Part shown: piece by piece, positions 9,880 through 21,694 of the stretch
Position numbering within the stretch: position 1 is the stretch's first letter
How the letters are laid out: each line of letters starts with the position of its first letter
Assembly (NCBI GenBank): GCA_030272585.1
Contig: BSYQ01000002.1
Location: 6,200,001 to 6,264,000, forward strand
Source: Bryopsis sp. KO-2023
Lineage: Eukaryota; Chlorophyta; Ulvophyceae; Bryopsidales; Bryopsidaceae
DNA length: 64,000 nucleotides
Reading direction: 5' to 3'
Translations under genes and position numbers: made by a program
Notes under the pieces: model-generated
The model's database searches: none
What the model saw: only the letters and a program-made list of their open reading frames with translations
Told to the model about the DNA's origin: nothing

Positions 9880-12800
9880 CCCATATAAGCAAATAGTATT
9901 CGTTTTCGATATAGTTATTGAAGGGAAAGCCTCCAGAGCTGATACCAGAAACACACGATGAAAGATGTGGGAGGTCCCGACGACCTTAACTGACGACCTT
10001 AACTAACGTCGTGCTCGAACAAATCAAATTACACTTCCTACAAAGATAGAATTTGATAGCGCGTTCTACAAGCTCTGTTGGGAAAAATGATTGCCTCCGT
10101 AGGGCCTTGAGGAATATGAAAGACGTCTTTCATATTCCTCAAGACGCTGGGTGACGTTGCCAAGACCCAAGAGTGCATACCAGTGGAAGAAGACAATATC
10201 CACGGAATATAGATGATGACGAGCATGCATGTCGCATGTGAAGTGATCCTTAAAGAGATTCTAGTCCTTTTTTTCTAAAGAAAGTGGCCAAAATCTTTGA
10301 TTGGGGGAATATTTTTTCATGACAACGTCCGCATTGAAGAGAACAAACTCGTGATTGTGTTCGGCACTTCCTTGAGCTTGTATAATCTAGCTCTAGCTGG
10401 TCTAATTTGGTTCCTTGACGAGAGCTTTTGGAAAAACATATGAACTGGTACAATGGATCACAGAAGTTGAAGAAAAATCTTCGCGTAGTTTATAAATGTG
10501 AGGACGATCGTTATTGTTGACTTCTTTTTTTTTCCAGTCCTTTCCTTTTTTTTTGTCAATGTGGTGTAGTGATGATGGATGTGAATACTACCAAGAGCGG
10601 ACATGTCCTCCGGCGGGCAAGGCTTAAACTCCTTGGAATGCCAAGCGTTTTCCTAAGATTGTGCCTCGGATAATATAGGTAATAAAAATGTTTGAATAGA
10701 GCGGATGTCAAATTTAAGAAAATATGGAAGGCTAAATTATGTGTATACTATACACTGTATAGCCCTTGTTATCGTGTGTTAGAAGTTTGAGGCGTTGATG
10801 AATTGTTAGGTTCTATCTGTAGAGTCTTATGCAACATTGAGGTAGAAAAAGAGTAATGAAGTCGGGAATGTGAAAAAGATAACATACAAGAAAGATTACG
10901 TAGGTGAGGCATTGATAGCCTGAAATGAAGCTCGTCTGCCAAATGTTCCGACCATCCGGATTGATTAGTTGTTGAAAGCTGCTGACGTGGCGAAAACTGT
11001 ACTGTGATTGCACGTTGTGTCCTCGGCTTTTCCCAAGATAAAGTTTGGAGATCATGGCATTCGTCGAATAAACAAAAGGTGCAAGCATTGTCTTTTTTTT
11101 TTTTTTTTTTTTCTTAACACATGATCTCCTGAAACGCATATGATCAAATATATGGCGATTCTCTTTTGAGAGGTGATGCACCCGGCGCATGATATAATAT
11201 TCTAAATAACTTACAATCCTTTTGATTTAAAAGGAAGAATGCATAACCGTTACAAGTGAAGTCGATTCCGATATGGATGCTGAAGTATACAAGGGTATTT
11301 TCAGGGATAACGAAGCCAACAATTGTGAAAGAACCCCTTGAGCTCAAGAGCTTGAATCCATAGACGTAGTTGCAAAATGCCAAGCACGTCAACCACAAGC
11401 AGAAGATATTTCTTTTCGTATAGTTGTATCAATATGGGAATATCGGAATCGATCACGACAATCAAAAATGAAGGATGGAAAGTAGAAGGTCGTTTCTACA
11501 AAAGCTAAGCTATCCGGAGTCTGAAAAATGCTTCTCCTATAATCTTGTATAAGTTGAAGTACCCAAGAGACGAAGTCCTAAGGTTTGAAAACATCATATC
11601 TTTTAGAGTCTAAGAGAAAATGGTTCAAGGAGACTATAACAACGATTTAAAGAGCTTTCAATATTAATGATGCATGTTTTCTTTGTTCTACCTACCCGAC
11701 TAGAGCTGGGTAGCTTTGGCATGATCAAGGTTGGAAGAGTAAGTCGAGAAACCGTGATCAATTGGGGTATTCCAGACTTAACTTGATCAATTTTCAGCTT
11801 CTGGAAAGACTAATTCATTGGGATATTGTGTGGGGATAACTTATGCCCAGAAGTATTCAAACATGTGTTCACGTGTGAATACGACAAGATGAGAAGCTAT
11901 AAGAAAGTCAACCAGACTCACAGTCGAGATTCAGGTGAAGAGGTTATAGCTGAAATACTGGTTTATATGGAAAAGTTGTGAGTGTTCTTGTCGAAGTGCC
12001 TAGAACATCTTAGATAACCAACGCAACCCAACCCAACACTAAACCCAACAAGAAGACACGTGTGCCGTAAATTGTTCTTTCAAGGAAAATAAATAACCCT
12101 GGCGACAACTTTATCCAAGTAGGAAGATACAAAAGAAAGAGGCCATCAATGATCGGGAAGCAAACTTTTTATGCAAAAAGCAATGCAACCCTCATATAGA
12201 AGCAAACTCATTTTCGTTATTTCGATCCGGATAAGATTCAAGCCCTTGTACAGAAAGAAAATCTAAACCGCGATTGTAGAGTCTTGTTCTCGATAAAGAA
12301 GATTGCATGATGAGCACGAAAATTGAAATCGCGGACTGTGATTGTAACGAAAGTGCACGGTACCGGGAGGGTAAAAAGGGGGCTTGCCTTGTGCAATTGA
12401 TACCCCGAATAGTCCCGCGACTTTTGGCCCAAGAAAAAAACTACTCACAAGGTTATAAGGTTCGGTTAATCTGGTATGCCTTAGCCAAAAAGGGCATTAA
12501 GAAGAATAGAGATTAAACAAAGTCTCGTGTCAAATACAAGTCCTTATTTAGTACAATCGAAGTACAGACACACCAGGGGCCAAGCATTCTTATTCTTTTT
12601 CTTAGGAGGGTGTTCCGATTATTACAGCAAAGCTATCGCCTCAAAAACGACGGTATATCCGAATAGGGTGCATTTACGTGAAAAAAGGTCGGTAGCGGTG
12701 GACATATGGGTACGTTTTGATAGGATCTCGTTTTGAACCCGTGAAAAAAAGATAGGTGAAGGGATCCAATCAACGACCCACCAGGAAGCGAGCCGACGCG

Positions 12801-12900
12801 AGGACTCACATGAACAACCAGGAAATTCTTAATATCCGTCAAGTGGCTTGAAAAGGAGTCGATATATATATATATATTCGTTTGAGGATCAGCCGAGCAT
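9880..12900. other. Unassigned AT-rich stretch
   Basis: Apart from the palindrome at 10106, this holds short ORFs without recognisable domains (minus strand 10813-11398, both strands 12238-12736), a T18-type run near 11092-11112 and a (TA)n run near 12862-12876. ORFs at 10813-11190 and 11144-11398 are hydrophobic in patches, but homopolymer tracts interrupt them. No gene is claimed. Confidence 0.4.
10106..10143. repeat. Perfect 38-bp palindrome
   Basis: The sequence is its own reverse complement around 10124/10125 (core GAAAGACGTCTTTC), with no spacer. No flanking duplication or gene is evident. It could be a relic inverted insertion end or a cruciform-forming site. Confidence 0.85.
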
Positions 12901-12907
12901 CAGAGAA

Positions 12908-13418
12908 ATGCTTAAGGTGCTGAAGATTGCCGGAACCATCAAAGGTGGTGTACAAGCTCTACACAAACGTGTGGAAAAGCTAGAAAGGGAAAGGCGGTTC
13001 CGCCAAAGCTCGAGATTATTAAGATAGATAGGTGAAGCTATCGGACAACGAGCTTCTTATTTTTTTCTACGAGCAACCACTATTGGTGCTTTTCGAGGCA
13101 AGATCACCAACGTATTACAAACGTAGCATCAGGAAACTACACCTGAACAAACTTTGCGTATCCGTACACCCCAAGGGTTCCCGATGTTCACTATCCCTTG
13201 CCTTATTTTTACTGGTAGTCAACGAGGCTTTGAGAAGAGGTGAGATTTCTGTGAAGAAGTGGAGAAAGAATGCTCTCCACATCAAAGAAAGATGCCCTGA
13301 TTTGAATGACCAGCTTTTAAGGTTTCACTACAGATCGTACGGAGTGAAAACCAAGTCTCTATCACTCCTCTTAAGACTATCAACTCTTTTTACCCCAACG
13401 TCCAAGCCCACGGTGTGA
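12908..13418 (+). CDS. Two adjoining ORFs, unrecognised, possibly one frameshifted gene
   Basis: ATG at 12908 opens a 39-codon basic frame (MLKVLKIAGTIKGGVQALHK, then a coiled-coil-like KRVEKLERERRF) ending near 13025. A second frame from 13032 runs 128 codons and is rich in Lys, Arg and Leu (KRSIRKLHLNKL, LLLRLSTLF). The two together look more protein-like than their surroundings, with few homopolymers. They could be a viral-type or transposon protein with one frameshift, but no family is recognised. Confidence 0.3.
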
Positions 13419-13419
13419 A

Positions 13420-16240
13420 CGGTGTCGAAGATTAGAAATAGATATTTGTAATTATCAAATGCAAAAAGGCAACGGAGAAAGTGCACTATCTGTTAATAGA
13501 TTTTTTAGTGCGCAACTACGCCTCACCCGTTGGTTTAAAAGACCAAAGAGGGTTTATTTTTAGGTTTCGATTCATGGCCTGGCCTCCAATATGCTTGGAC
13601 GAAGAACATGGTGTAATCCCCCCCAATAGAGAGCTGAACCACTTTCATCGTTCGAGGGGTCGGCAATGCAGCCTTGTTAGTGGTGGGCAAGGCGCCACAA
13701 TATCTGACCGACACTTTAGAATAAAGTACCAACTTTTTCATTTGGACTAACACGAAGGAACGCAAGTTTCCAATCAAGATGGATTCAAGTACGGGAACAC
13801 CGAAAAAACATAGCTTATACTCAAGAGGAAGAAGAGAGAGCCATCCCTCTTACCCCCTCATTTTCGCGATCACTTTCACGGTCACTTTCATAACTGTAGA
13901 ACCGCAATAGGGGGCTCTCAATTCGACAAAAATGGGACTAGTTTTTGAAGAAAAATACTTAGGTTGCTCGAAAGACGGATAATTGAATATGTAAGTCTGG
14001 ATCAGTAAGTGTACAATATCCGTACCTGTGTCGTTTCAAAGTTGAGATTCTTCATGACGACAAACAAAGGTGAAGATAAGAAAGGAGTTTAATTTTCAAT
14101 ACAATTTTGAAAGGGTTTGGAAAATAGGTCATCGAATGTTATATATACACGTCTTTTTTATTTATTGTGTTCTTTCATTGCCATCAACTGAAGATCACCT
14201 TTGAGCCAATCTCGAGACAAATCCTCTTCCTGTCTTTGGTTGTTTTTCTCATTTCTGTTCCCCGCATGGAGGGAAAAAAGAGTGATAAGAGTAAGATCCG
14301 GATCCAAAAAAAAAAAATCTGGTGGAAACTATATGTATTTATTGACGTACCTGAAAGAAAAATTGGGGGAGTGGAAAAAATAATTGCTTGAACTCCACCG
14401 AGCGTTGGACTCGTGCTCTTTTTTTTCTCAATTTATTTCCCTACGCCCGGAATAGTTCCTGCTGCGAAAGCTGAATCTGAGGACAACCTGAAACCAAGAG
14501 GGCAAAAGAAAAATTGAAAACTGGACTGACAGGTTTTTTTTTACAATGGGGAAAAGGAAAGGAACTGAAACCAAGAGGAGAAGAGAAAAATAAAGTGAAA
14601 ACTGGACCGACACTTTTTTTTTTCCACAATGGGGAAAAAGAGAGGAAGGATAACCCTATCTACCTAAAAAAAGAGGTTTGTTTTCTTCTTATTATTTTTT
14701 TCTTTTCCTCTGATCATTTTTCCCCACAGGAAAAAGGGAAAAACAGGCAACACCATCACCACCACCCCACCCCCCCAAAAAAAAACAAAAAAAAAACTGG
14801 TAAAAACAATCTGATCCAGTCCCCCACCACCTCTCCAAGCGAAAAACAAATACGAAATTGTATCGAATTTGAAAATATCTACATATATTGAAAACAGAGA
14901 ACCGGCGGACTCTTTCATAAAGGGGAAACCTTTTCTTTTCTTTTTTTTTTGGGGGGGGGGAGGAAAGGGTTTTCATGACAGTCCCCAACCTCCCCGCGCC
15001 CCCCCCCTTAATTAAAAAAATATGTATACAGAGCTGGGGAAGTGTTTATTGTTTCCTTTCCCCATTTTGTTCCCTGAAAAGGGGTTAGAGATAGGACACA
15101 CTTTCTCGAATTTTTTTCAGGTTTTCATTTCGTTTCCCAAAAAGGTTGACAGGCAGTCCAAAAAATTCTCACTCTTATTGTTCCATCAGTCTGGCTCGTT
15201 TCTCGCCGCTCTTTCGTCGCCCTGTTGCCTGGAAAAAAAAAACAAGTTGGCAAACAGAAAAGATTCATACTCCTGGTTCCTGCCAAGAAAATTGAAAGAA
15301 AACAAACGAGCATCCCCCCCCCAAAAAAAAATACGGCGCGGGTGTCACAGAAACGACTTCTTATCTCGCCCATCAACTCTTTTGGAAGGGGGAGAAAACA
15401 CAAAAAGCGGAAGAACAGGGAAGAAAACGGACGGACGATCAGTGGGTAAGCTACGACCCCCCCCCCAAAGCTTTGAAAGAATCGTACAGTCGACCCAGCC
15501 CTGAATGGCGCGAGGTTTCTTCTGCCCTCACCTGTTTCCATTTCCTTCTTCTCTTCCACCGGCGTTATCGCAGGCAACTCCTTTTCCCGCCGTCGTTTTT
15601 CTTCTTCTCGAGGGGGACGGACAGAAAGCAAAAGCTGGTGTAGTACCGCAAAATTGCTGCAGGCGATTTTGCCGCCAATGGAAAAAAGTCCCTCGACAGG
15701 ATTCGCTCTTTTTATCACATGGGACGGACAGGTGCCTGGTCGCTGCCGTGATGATGAGTAACGCTTGGCGATGGGGTCTGGTAACTCGGATCCGACCACC
15801 ACCCCAGATGCAGTTACGTAAGAATCACCTTCCAGTGTTCGTTCGTTATCGATTAAATCATTCCACTCATTCCACTCTCCCACCCCCAGCCCCAGCAAGC
15901 CAAGGCGATTTTCCACGCCACTCCATTCGAGGAAACAAGCGATCGCAGAACCCCCTTCGCCCATAACAAACAAACAAACAAACAAACATCAATAAAAACT
16001 AACAACAACAACAACTAACAACTCGAACCTTTCTCCTGTGACACATCAGTTGCGTCGATATCAATCAATCAATCAATGATTACATGTTGCCTGAGGAGCC
16101 GATACAGTGTCGTCCTCGTTCCACAACCTATGAGCGTGCGCGTATGTCAGACTCCAACCAATCCGCGAAGAATACTCAAAGCACAGTACCGCGTGAACTA
16201 GCTGATTCTATAACGGTCGAGTTGCCGTCGCTTGGAAACT
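13420..16240. other. Low-complexity stretch upstream of gene A
   Basis: Dominated by A/T/G/C homopolymer runs (for example a T run followed by a G run near 14940-14960, and C runs near 14770, 15000, 15316 and 15460). A 286-codon minus-strand ORF (15125-15985) and a 153-codon plus-strand ORF (15505-15966) overlap. The 15500-15900 part is the most protein-like, but neither reading shows a known domain, so neither is called. It may include upstream exons or regulatory DNA of gene A. Confidence 0.35.
15964..15989. repeat. (CAAA)n microsatellite
   Basis: A run of CAAA units ends in CATCAAT, followed by AAC-rich triplets and an (ATCA)n run near 16058-16076. On the minus strand it reads ATTGATG(TTTG)n, partly resembling the short intron inserts at 22632 and 25993. 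Confidence 0.85.
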
Positions 16241-16305
16241 GGTGATTTGGTTACGGCGCAGTACTAAGACCAGTCACGCCCCCCCGCATTATCGCGACCT
16301 TCGCT

Positions 16306-19300
16306 ATGTGGATGTGGTGTTGTTTCGGAAAACCACGGTGCAAACGAAGCCAGACTAACATCGACACCCCCCCGCGGCAGCTTGAGATCACCAAAACACC
16401 GGAGCATTTCGAGCTAGTGGTGAGACCCCCTTGGGTTTTGGCGGAAAAGAAGAAGAAAGAGAGGAGCGATACGTGAAATAATGAGTCAACTGCGTGTGTT
16501 TTTTTGTTGTTGAAGGTTGAAGACCAAGAAGAAATTCCTTTCGCCGAGGAATCAATCGAGTTAGAGTGCTTTCAGGGGGTGTCCGACGTGCTGCTACACC
16601 AGTACATCTGGTAGGATCCTGAAGCTTTTAAGCCTAAGCTTTTACAAGCTTGTCATGATATTCGGAAAAAAAACTTGTCTTCACTGCACATTATCGTTCA
16701 CTCTGGGAACTTTTTTTTTCCACCCCAAGCACAATCTTTTGCATCACAATATTCGTCTTTGATCTCTTTTGTTCTTTTGCCCTCTTGTTCTTTTGTTCTT
16801 TTGATTTTTTGTTTTCTTGCTGTTGGGGACTTATTTGTGTGGGGTGCCTTAGGTACGACTTGGAGCCGACTGCGCAAGGACTTGAACATCGAAATAAAAA
16901 TGACAGCGAAGAAGTGCTTGAACATGTGCTTCGTGACCTGTGCGGCGATGTATGGAATGAGATGCGGCGGAAACGCCGCAAGGTCAGCTAGTATCTCCGT
17001 GAACATCGCCTTCCCCCCCCTCCAAGACGACAAAAGGTGCTCAGGTCTCTTCGGGAATTCGAACGCTGTTTCAAAGCAGACAAAAGTTTTGAAATTCATG
17101 CACCAGCCCCCTGTGATTGTAAAGCCAATCTTGCAGGCGTTACTGGGGCGGGGGTGTGCTGAGGCGGCGGCGTGCGCATGATGAAGACCTACTCCAATTT
17201 CCATGCGATGAGGCTGGTTTTGTTGCGAAATGCTTTTTTGGGCTTTCTAAACGGAACCACTTGAAGCACTACGCAAGGGAAGTCGGATCAACACTGAAGA
17301 TCGTTCCAGGTTTGTCGGAAAAATGCAAGAACAAATTTTGCGTATAGGCTTCACGGTTGGTGGTTCCCTGGGTAGAGAGAAGTTTTTTTGCTAAACTTGC
17401 AGCCGATATGAAGAATGATGAATGATAGGTGGATTATAGTGTTGCATGCAACTCTATGTTTGTTTTTTGTTTCATTCTTCAGGTATCCAGGTAGAGAGGG
17501 GTGAAACTGATGTGTATGAGGGGGCCTCATCACGGGTCACCTCTAGAGGTGCATCGACCTGTTCGTCCGTTGGCGAGGAGGAGAACGAATCTATTCATCA
17601 GACTGTGGAGGCAATACGACAGTCCCTCAGGAACAAACACTGCTGTAATGTGCAACGAAATGAAGCAGACGGTGCCGTCGATGTGAGCTCGACCACCGGT
17701 TGGAAGAGTGCATCCAGCAAAGCAAACGAGACGTCTCTCGTTGCTGACCAGTGCAAGTCAGACTGTCAGACATCCGAAAATTGTTCGCTCAGAACAATCG
17801 ATGCATCATGCACAAACGGTCCAAAAGATGGGAGCGATGTTTGCATGTCGGTCAAAGAGTGCAAAGACCCTTGCGAACAGCGTGCATATCGGATCGAAGA
17901 ATTCAACGCTCGTTGCTCGCCGTGCACTCCGGCGGATGAGTGCGCAAGACAATTTGCTCGCGACAGTGGTGGGTCTGCTGGGAAATGCAAACGAATGTCA
18001 AGTACGATGAAGATGGGTGGGCAGACTCCCACGTGCGATGGAATCTGTGTGGTTGCCGTCAAGCGTACCTCGAGCACAGCGACACTCGACGAGAAAGACG
18101 ACAACAGTTTGGTCCAGCTCGATTTTCCCGCCCCAAGGGGGAGTTTCCCATGTTCCGCAGTGTCTGACAGACCCAGTGTCGACTCGGTCGGTGGCTACGC
18201 TCAATGCTTTGCGACAGGCAAAGAGCTCAAGGAGTATTTTTTGGAAGAGAACCTCATTCATCCAGGTGATACGCCGACGCTGTCGACGGGTCAGACCTTT
18301 CTTATGGGCATTCTAGAAACCCCGTTCGCAGAAACGATAATGGTTGTCACGTGCGATTCCTGTGTGTCCCCAGTCGCACTGACGCTGGATCTCAAGCTCG
18401 TTTCGCCAGGATGTGGTGCACGCTTTCACGCTTCCAACTCCATGGAGCCTGGCAAAATAGGACTGACCTACAGTTCGGCAACCAACACGGAAAAGTGCTA
18501 CAGGAGTGGAATCTCTGGACCTGTTGGGGTAGACCCGTCATGCGTTGAGCTGGGGAAAAACAGTGTGCAAGCTCACAGGTATAATACAGTGGGTGGGTGC
18601 AGCAGCTTCGATGCTTTTTTCGACACCGAAATGCACAGATATCTTTCCAAAAGGTGGGGAAAAGAGCTCCCCTAAGGCTTGATCACGAACATCGTCAAGT
18701 TTGCAAACTTTTGCACAAGCCGACAGCAGAGCATCATAGCAGACCCTGCGTCGAATTGTTTGGAGTTCACGACCTACCTGTTCTCACGTCATTTGTAACA
18801 GTGTGGGAAACAAATTTCTTTCGTGTTTCGATTCAGTACCGAGCCGTCGTTAGAGCTTGTACCCACAACAGATTCATATTCGACACAGGCAGACTATCAG
18901 CTCTGTTTAGAGGCCACAAACCTTTTTTCTCTGGACTCCTTCTTGGACATCGTTCTCACACGAACAGCTGGCGGCGCCGCCACAGTCTTCGTCGTCGGCA
19001 TATTTGGAGAGCAAAAGAGGGATTTTGAGATCAGCCAGAGATCCAAGATCAGCGCCTTCGCGGAAAAGAGCTCACTCCTGTGCGACTCCTTCACGGTGGA
19101 TCATATATGGATATCCATCGAAGCTTCCCTGTTAGGGGCTATACCGCATTACGGGTACAGCAGAAAGACCCTGGTCGTTCCTGGACAAGAGAATGATCCA
19201 GAGTTGGTGACTTACCTCCTGGATTTGAGTGGGGGGCTTCAATCATACGTAAGAACGACTGCGCTTGGATCCCTACTTGAAGCGAAACTCGATGGTCCAA

Positions 19301-20445
19301 CTGGTCACGTTGTGACAGCGATTCACGAGCTGTCGACGATGTGGAGGTGCGTTTGTAAAGCTTTTTTCACAGGGAAATCGCAGCCGATCACCGAAGTGGC
19401 CAAAGTGTGGATTCCAAAAGAGGCGCTGGTGCCAGGGACATGTCATTTTTACATGGCGACCATATCGAGCAGAAATTTGAAGCAGACACGCTCATCTTCA
19501 GAGGTAAACCAATTCAGACCACAACAGAACAGCGGATGGATCGCGACAGGGAGGAGTGAGTCGCTGTGCGGATTTCCGAAGTGCCTAGTGACTTTTGACG
19601 GGGGCGAGATAATCAATGCCATACTCAAAGTTGACGAGAATCACAAGGATGGCACAAGTATTTCTGGGGAGTGCAGCGAGCAACAGGACCTGGCGAACAA
19701 TGTTTTGGGCGACCTGCAGACCAGGAATCTAGCCAAGAGGTCAGGAGTAGTTTCAGGAGGTGCCGAAGTGGAGTGCACCGTGATATTGATAGAGGACGGT
19801 GTCAGAGAGAGAGGGGAAGTTCTTTCGATGTCGTTCGTGACAAACAAGTCGCCGCCATATTCCGTTGACGTTGTTACTGGTGATTGCTTCGCCGATAACG
19901 ATGCATCGAAATCCCGCCGCCACCAATTCGCTCCTTTCCGTGGAAAAGTCAAAATACTGGTCGACGATGCTTATGAAACTATGCATGAGTTCGGAGAGGC
20001 AGTGGGAACTCGTTTTATTCTCTTCCAGCGCGGGTGTTCAACTCTCCTCCAGCAGGATCCTGCTGAGTGCAGGGATAGACAAATTCCCCTCCAAATAATT
20101 AGAAAAAGAAAGGGCGACGAATTCAACGGACTCGGCTGGGGGGGTCATACGCTTGTGTTGAGACACACAGATGCAGCAGGAGGAATAGCGCAAGAAGAGG
20201 AAACCGAGATGGTGCTGGAGTCCGAGGAGGATATCGATATCGTGTCCCGGGAACTGGACGCGATGTTGGATGGGATGTATCTTGATGCGGATGAGGACAC
20301 ACGCTCTGGGGGGGCGGCGAAAGTGGGGATTCCTAATTTTGAAAGTGGGAATCCCGTGAAAGTGCTCAAAGAGTCCGGAAAGGGAGTGCAGCTATTGAAG
20401 CTTGCAGAAAAAAGGGAGTCAGCATTGCCAACGAAGAGAAGGTAG
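16306..20445 (+). CDS. Gene A: large multi-exon Cys/Ser-rich protein, function unknown
   Basis: ATG at 16306 opens MWMWCCFGKPRCK. Phase-consistent exons are 16306-16419, 16516-16610, 16853-16982, 17037 to about 17150, about 17138-17341, 17491-18653 and 18837-20445 (TAG). Most junctions keep frame; for example the split TG|G codon at 16610/16853 and AG|T at 18653/18837. The frame breaks around 17137-17155, by an uncaught mini-intron or a sequence error in a G run. The N-terminal third is charged. The 17491-18653 exon has many cysteines and Ser/Thr. The last exon is acidic near its end (EEETEMVLESEEDIDIVSRE). No catalytic motif, transmembrane segment or known domain is recognised. After about 20276 another frame (GVSIANEEKVVARKFVQASS) looks coding to about 20567, so the true C-terminus may be longer through an intron starting at GT 20277. 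A donor at 18578 is an alternative to 18653. Confidence 0.65.
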
Positions 20446-21000
20446 TCGCAAGAAAGTTCGTCCAAGCATCCAGTGCTCAGATACCTTCCGTGGAGGATGT
20501 GAAACCAGACGGATACATGATCGCACAAGGGGGGCGGGCGCAGAGTCACTGGAGAGAAGCATTAGTGGTAAAACAGATGCTGGGTGTCGTCGTTATGGGG
20601 TTGAAAGCATTGGATTTCGGGACGAAGACGTTCAAAGGAGAAACTTGCAAACATGTTTTGTGGGGGAATGGAATAAAAGGGAAAAAAAACTCGTGTTGCG
20701 AACAAATATGACCATACCCTATGTCGTACAGACCAGGAAAAGACGAAATGATCAAGAAAAGGCATATGGATTTGTTTTCCTCCAACTATCATCAAATTCA
20801 CTTTGTTTGAGGATTTGGAACGATGATCATTTAAGCATGGAAAAGAGAGTTAAGACATCTTTTCTTGCCTTTTTGCATTTCGAGGAGGGAAAAACAAAAT
20901 TGAGAAAAAAAGCAACCAGAATTGTAAAGCAAAAGCTTTTTGAGTGCGTGGCTTATTATACTGAGACAGTTGTTTTTTGCAGGCAACCTGGTTGCAGAGT

Positions 21001-21444
21001 CTAGGCATCTGGAAGTAAAAACATCTTCTTTGAAAGGAATCCAATGTTTATGCAATAGGGTGTCTCCGTTCTTTCCCTTTTGGGGTGTTTTTTTTTCCAG
21101 CTTTCTTTCTTTTTATGTAGCATCGACAAGACATTAATGTTCATGAGCAACCAACCTTCCTTTTCCACCCCCCCTCTTTTCCTTCCAGGAAGTAAAGTGT
21201 TCAATAAAAGAGAGTTCCCGTTGACTCTCACATGAGTGGTTGGGGTTGAAGCAAAGCTTTCCTTGTCGATATCCAGTTTTGTGATACAATTTTCTTGGGT
21301 CGCCCTGAATCGATTTGGATAGTAATCGTCGGTTGCACGTTCTTGGGCTGAACTGCTATCTGCAAGGCTCGCAGCAGGGATTGATGCACTGACGGCGGTT
21401 TCGGAACCGAATTCGTCTGCAGCAGGTTCATCCTCGGCGAGCAA
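21001..21444 (-). CDS. Antisense ORF between genes A and B, uncertain
   Basis: The minus-strand frame of 147 codons includes a convincing-looking acidic stretch, AEDEPAADEFGSETAVSAS then ADSSSAQERATDDYY, which is open upstream to about 21480. It then degrades into a Lys/Trp-rich end that is probably non-coding. It could be an exon of a minus-strand gene, or chance antisense to the gene B 5' region. No domain is recognised. Confidence 0.25.
   Translation of the reverse strand: MLAEDEPAADEFGSETAVSASIPAASLADSSSAQERATDDYYPNRFRATQENCITKLDIDKESFASTPTTHVRVNGNSLLLNTLLPGRKRGGVEKEGWLLMNINVLSMLHKKKESWKKKHPKRERTETPYCINIGFLSKKMFLLPDA
21202..21207 (+). terminator. Possible polyadenylation signal for gene A
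   Basis: AATAAA occurs about 760 bases past the gene A stop (in TTCAATAAAAGAG) and before the likely gene B start. Position and sequence fit a 3' end; no downstream element was tested. Confidence 0.35.
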
Positions 21445-21694
21445 CTGTTCAGATGTGCTTTGCGCCGCCGGCGGATTTTTGATATCGTTGGCTTGTTGAC
21501 CCCCCTATCTCATTACTCAGGCATATGTTACACAACCGCATTTACCGTTGCACCCGCCACAACGACCTTGACTGCTGTTGTATTTGCGCGAGGGAAATGT
21601 CTTTGGTATTCACAAACGTGTCTTGACGTTCCACTCCAGAGAACAGCAAATTCGAGTCCCGACAAAAATCCGTCAAAAAGCCCTGTCAGCAAAC

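Noticed and set aside
15125-15985. 286-codon minus-strand ORF
   Set aside because: Overlaps another open frame, contains homopolymer-encoded runs and has no recognisable domain; mentioned only in the regional note.
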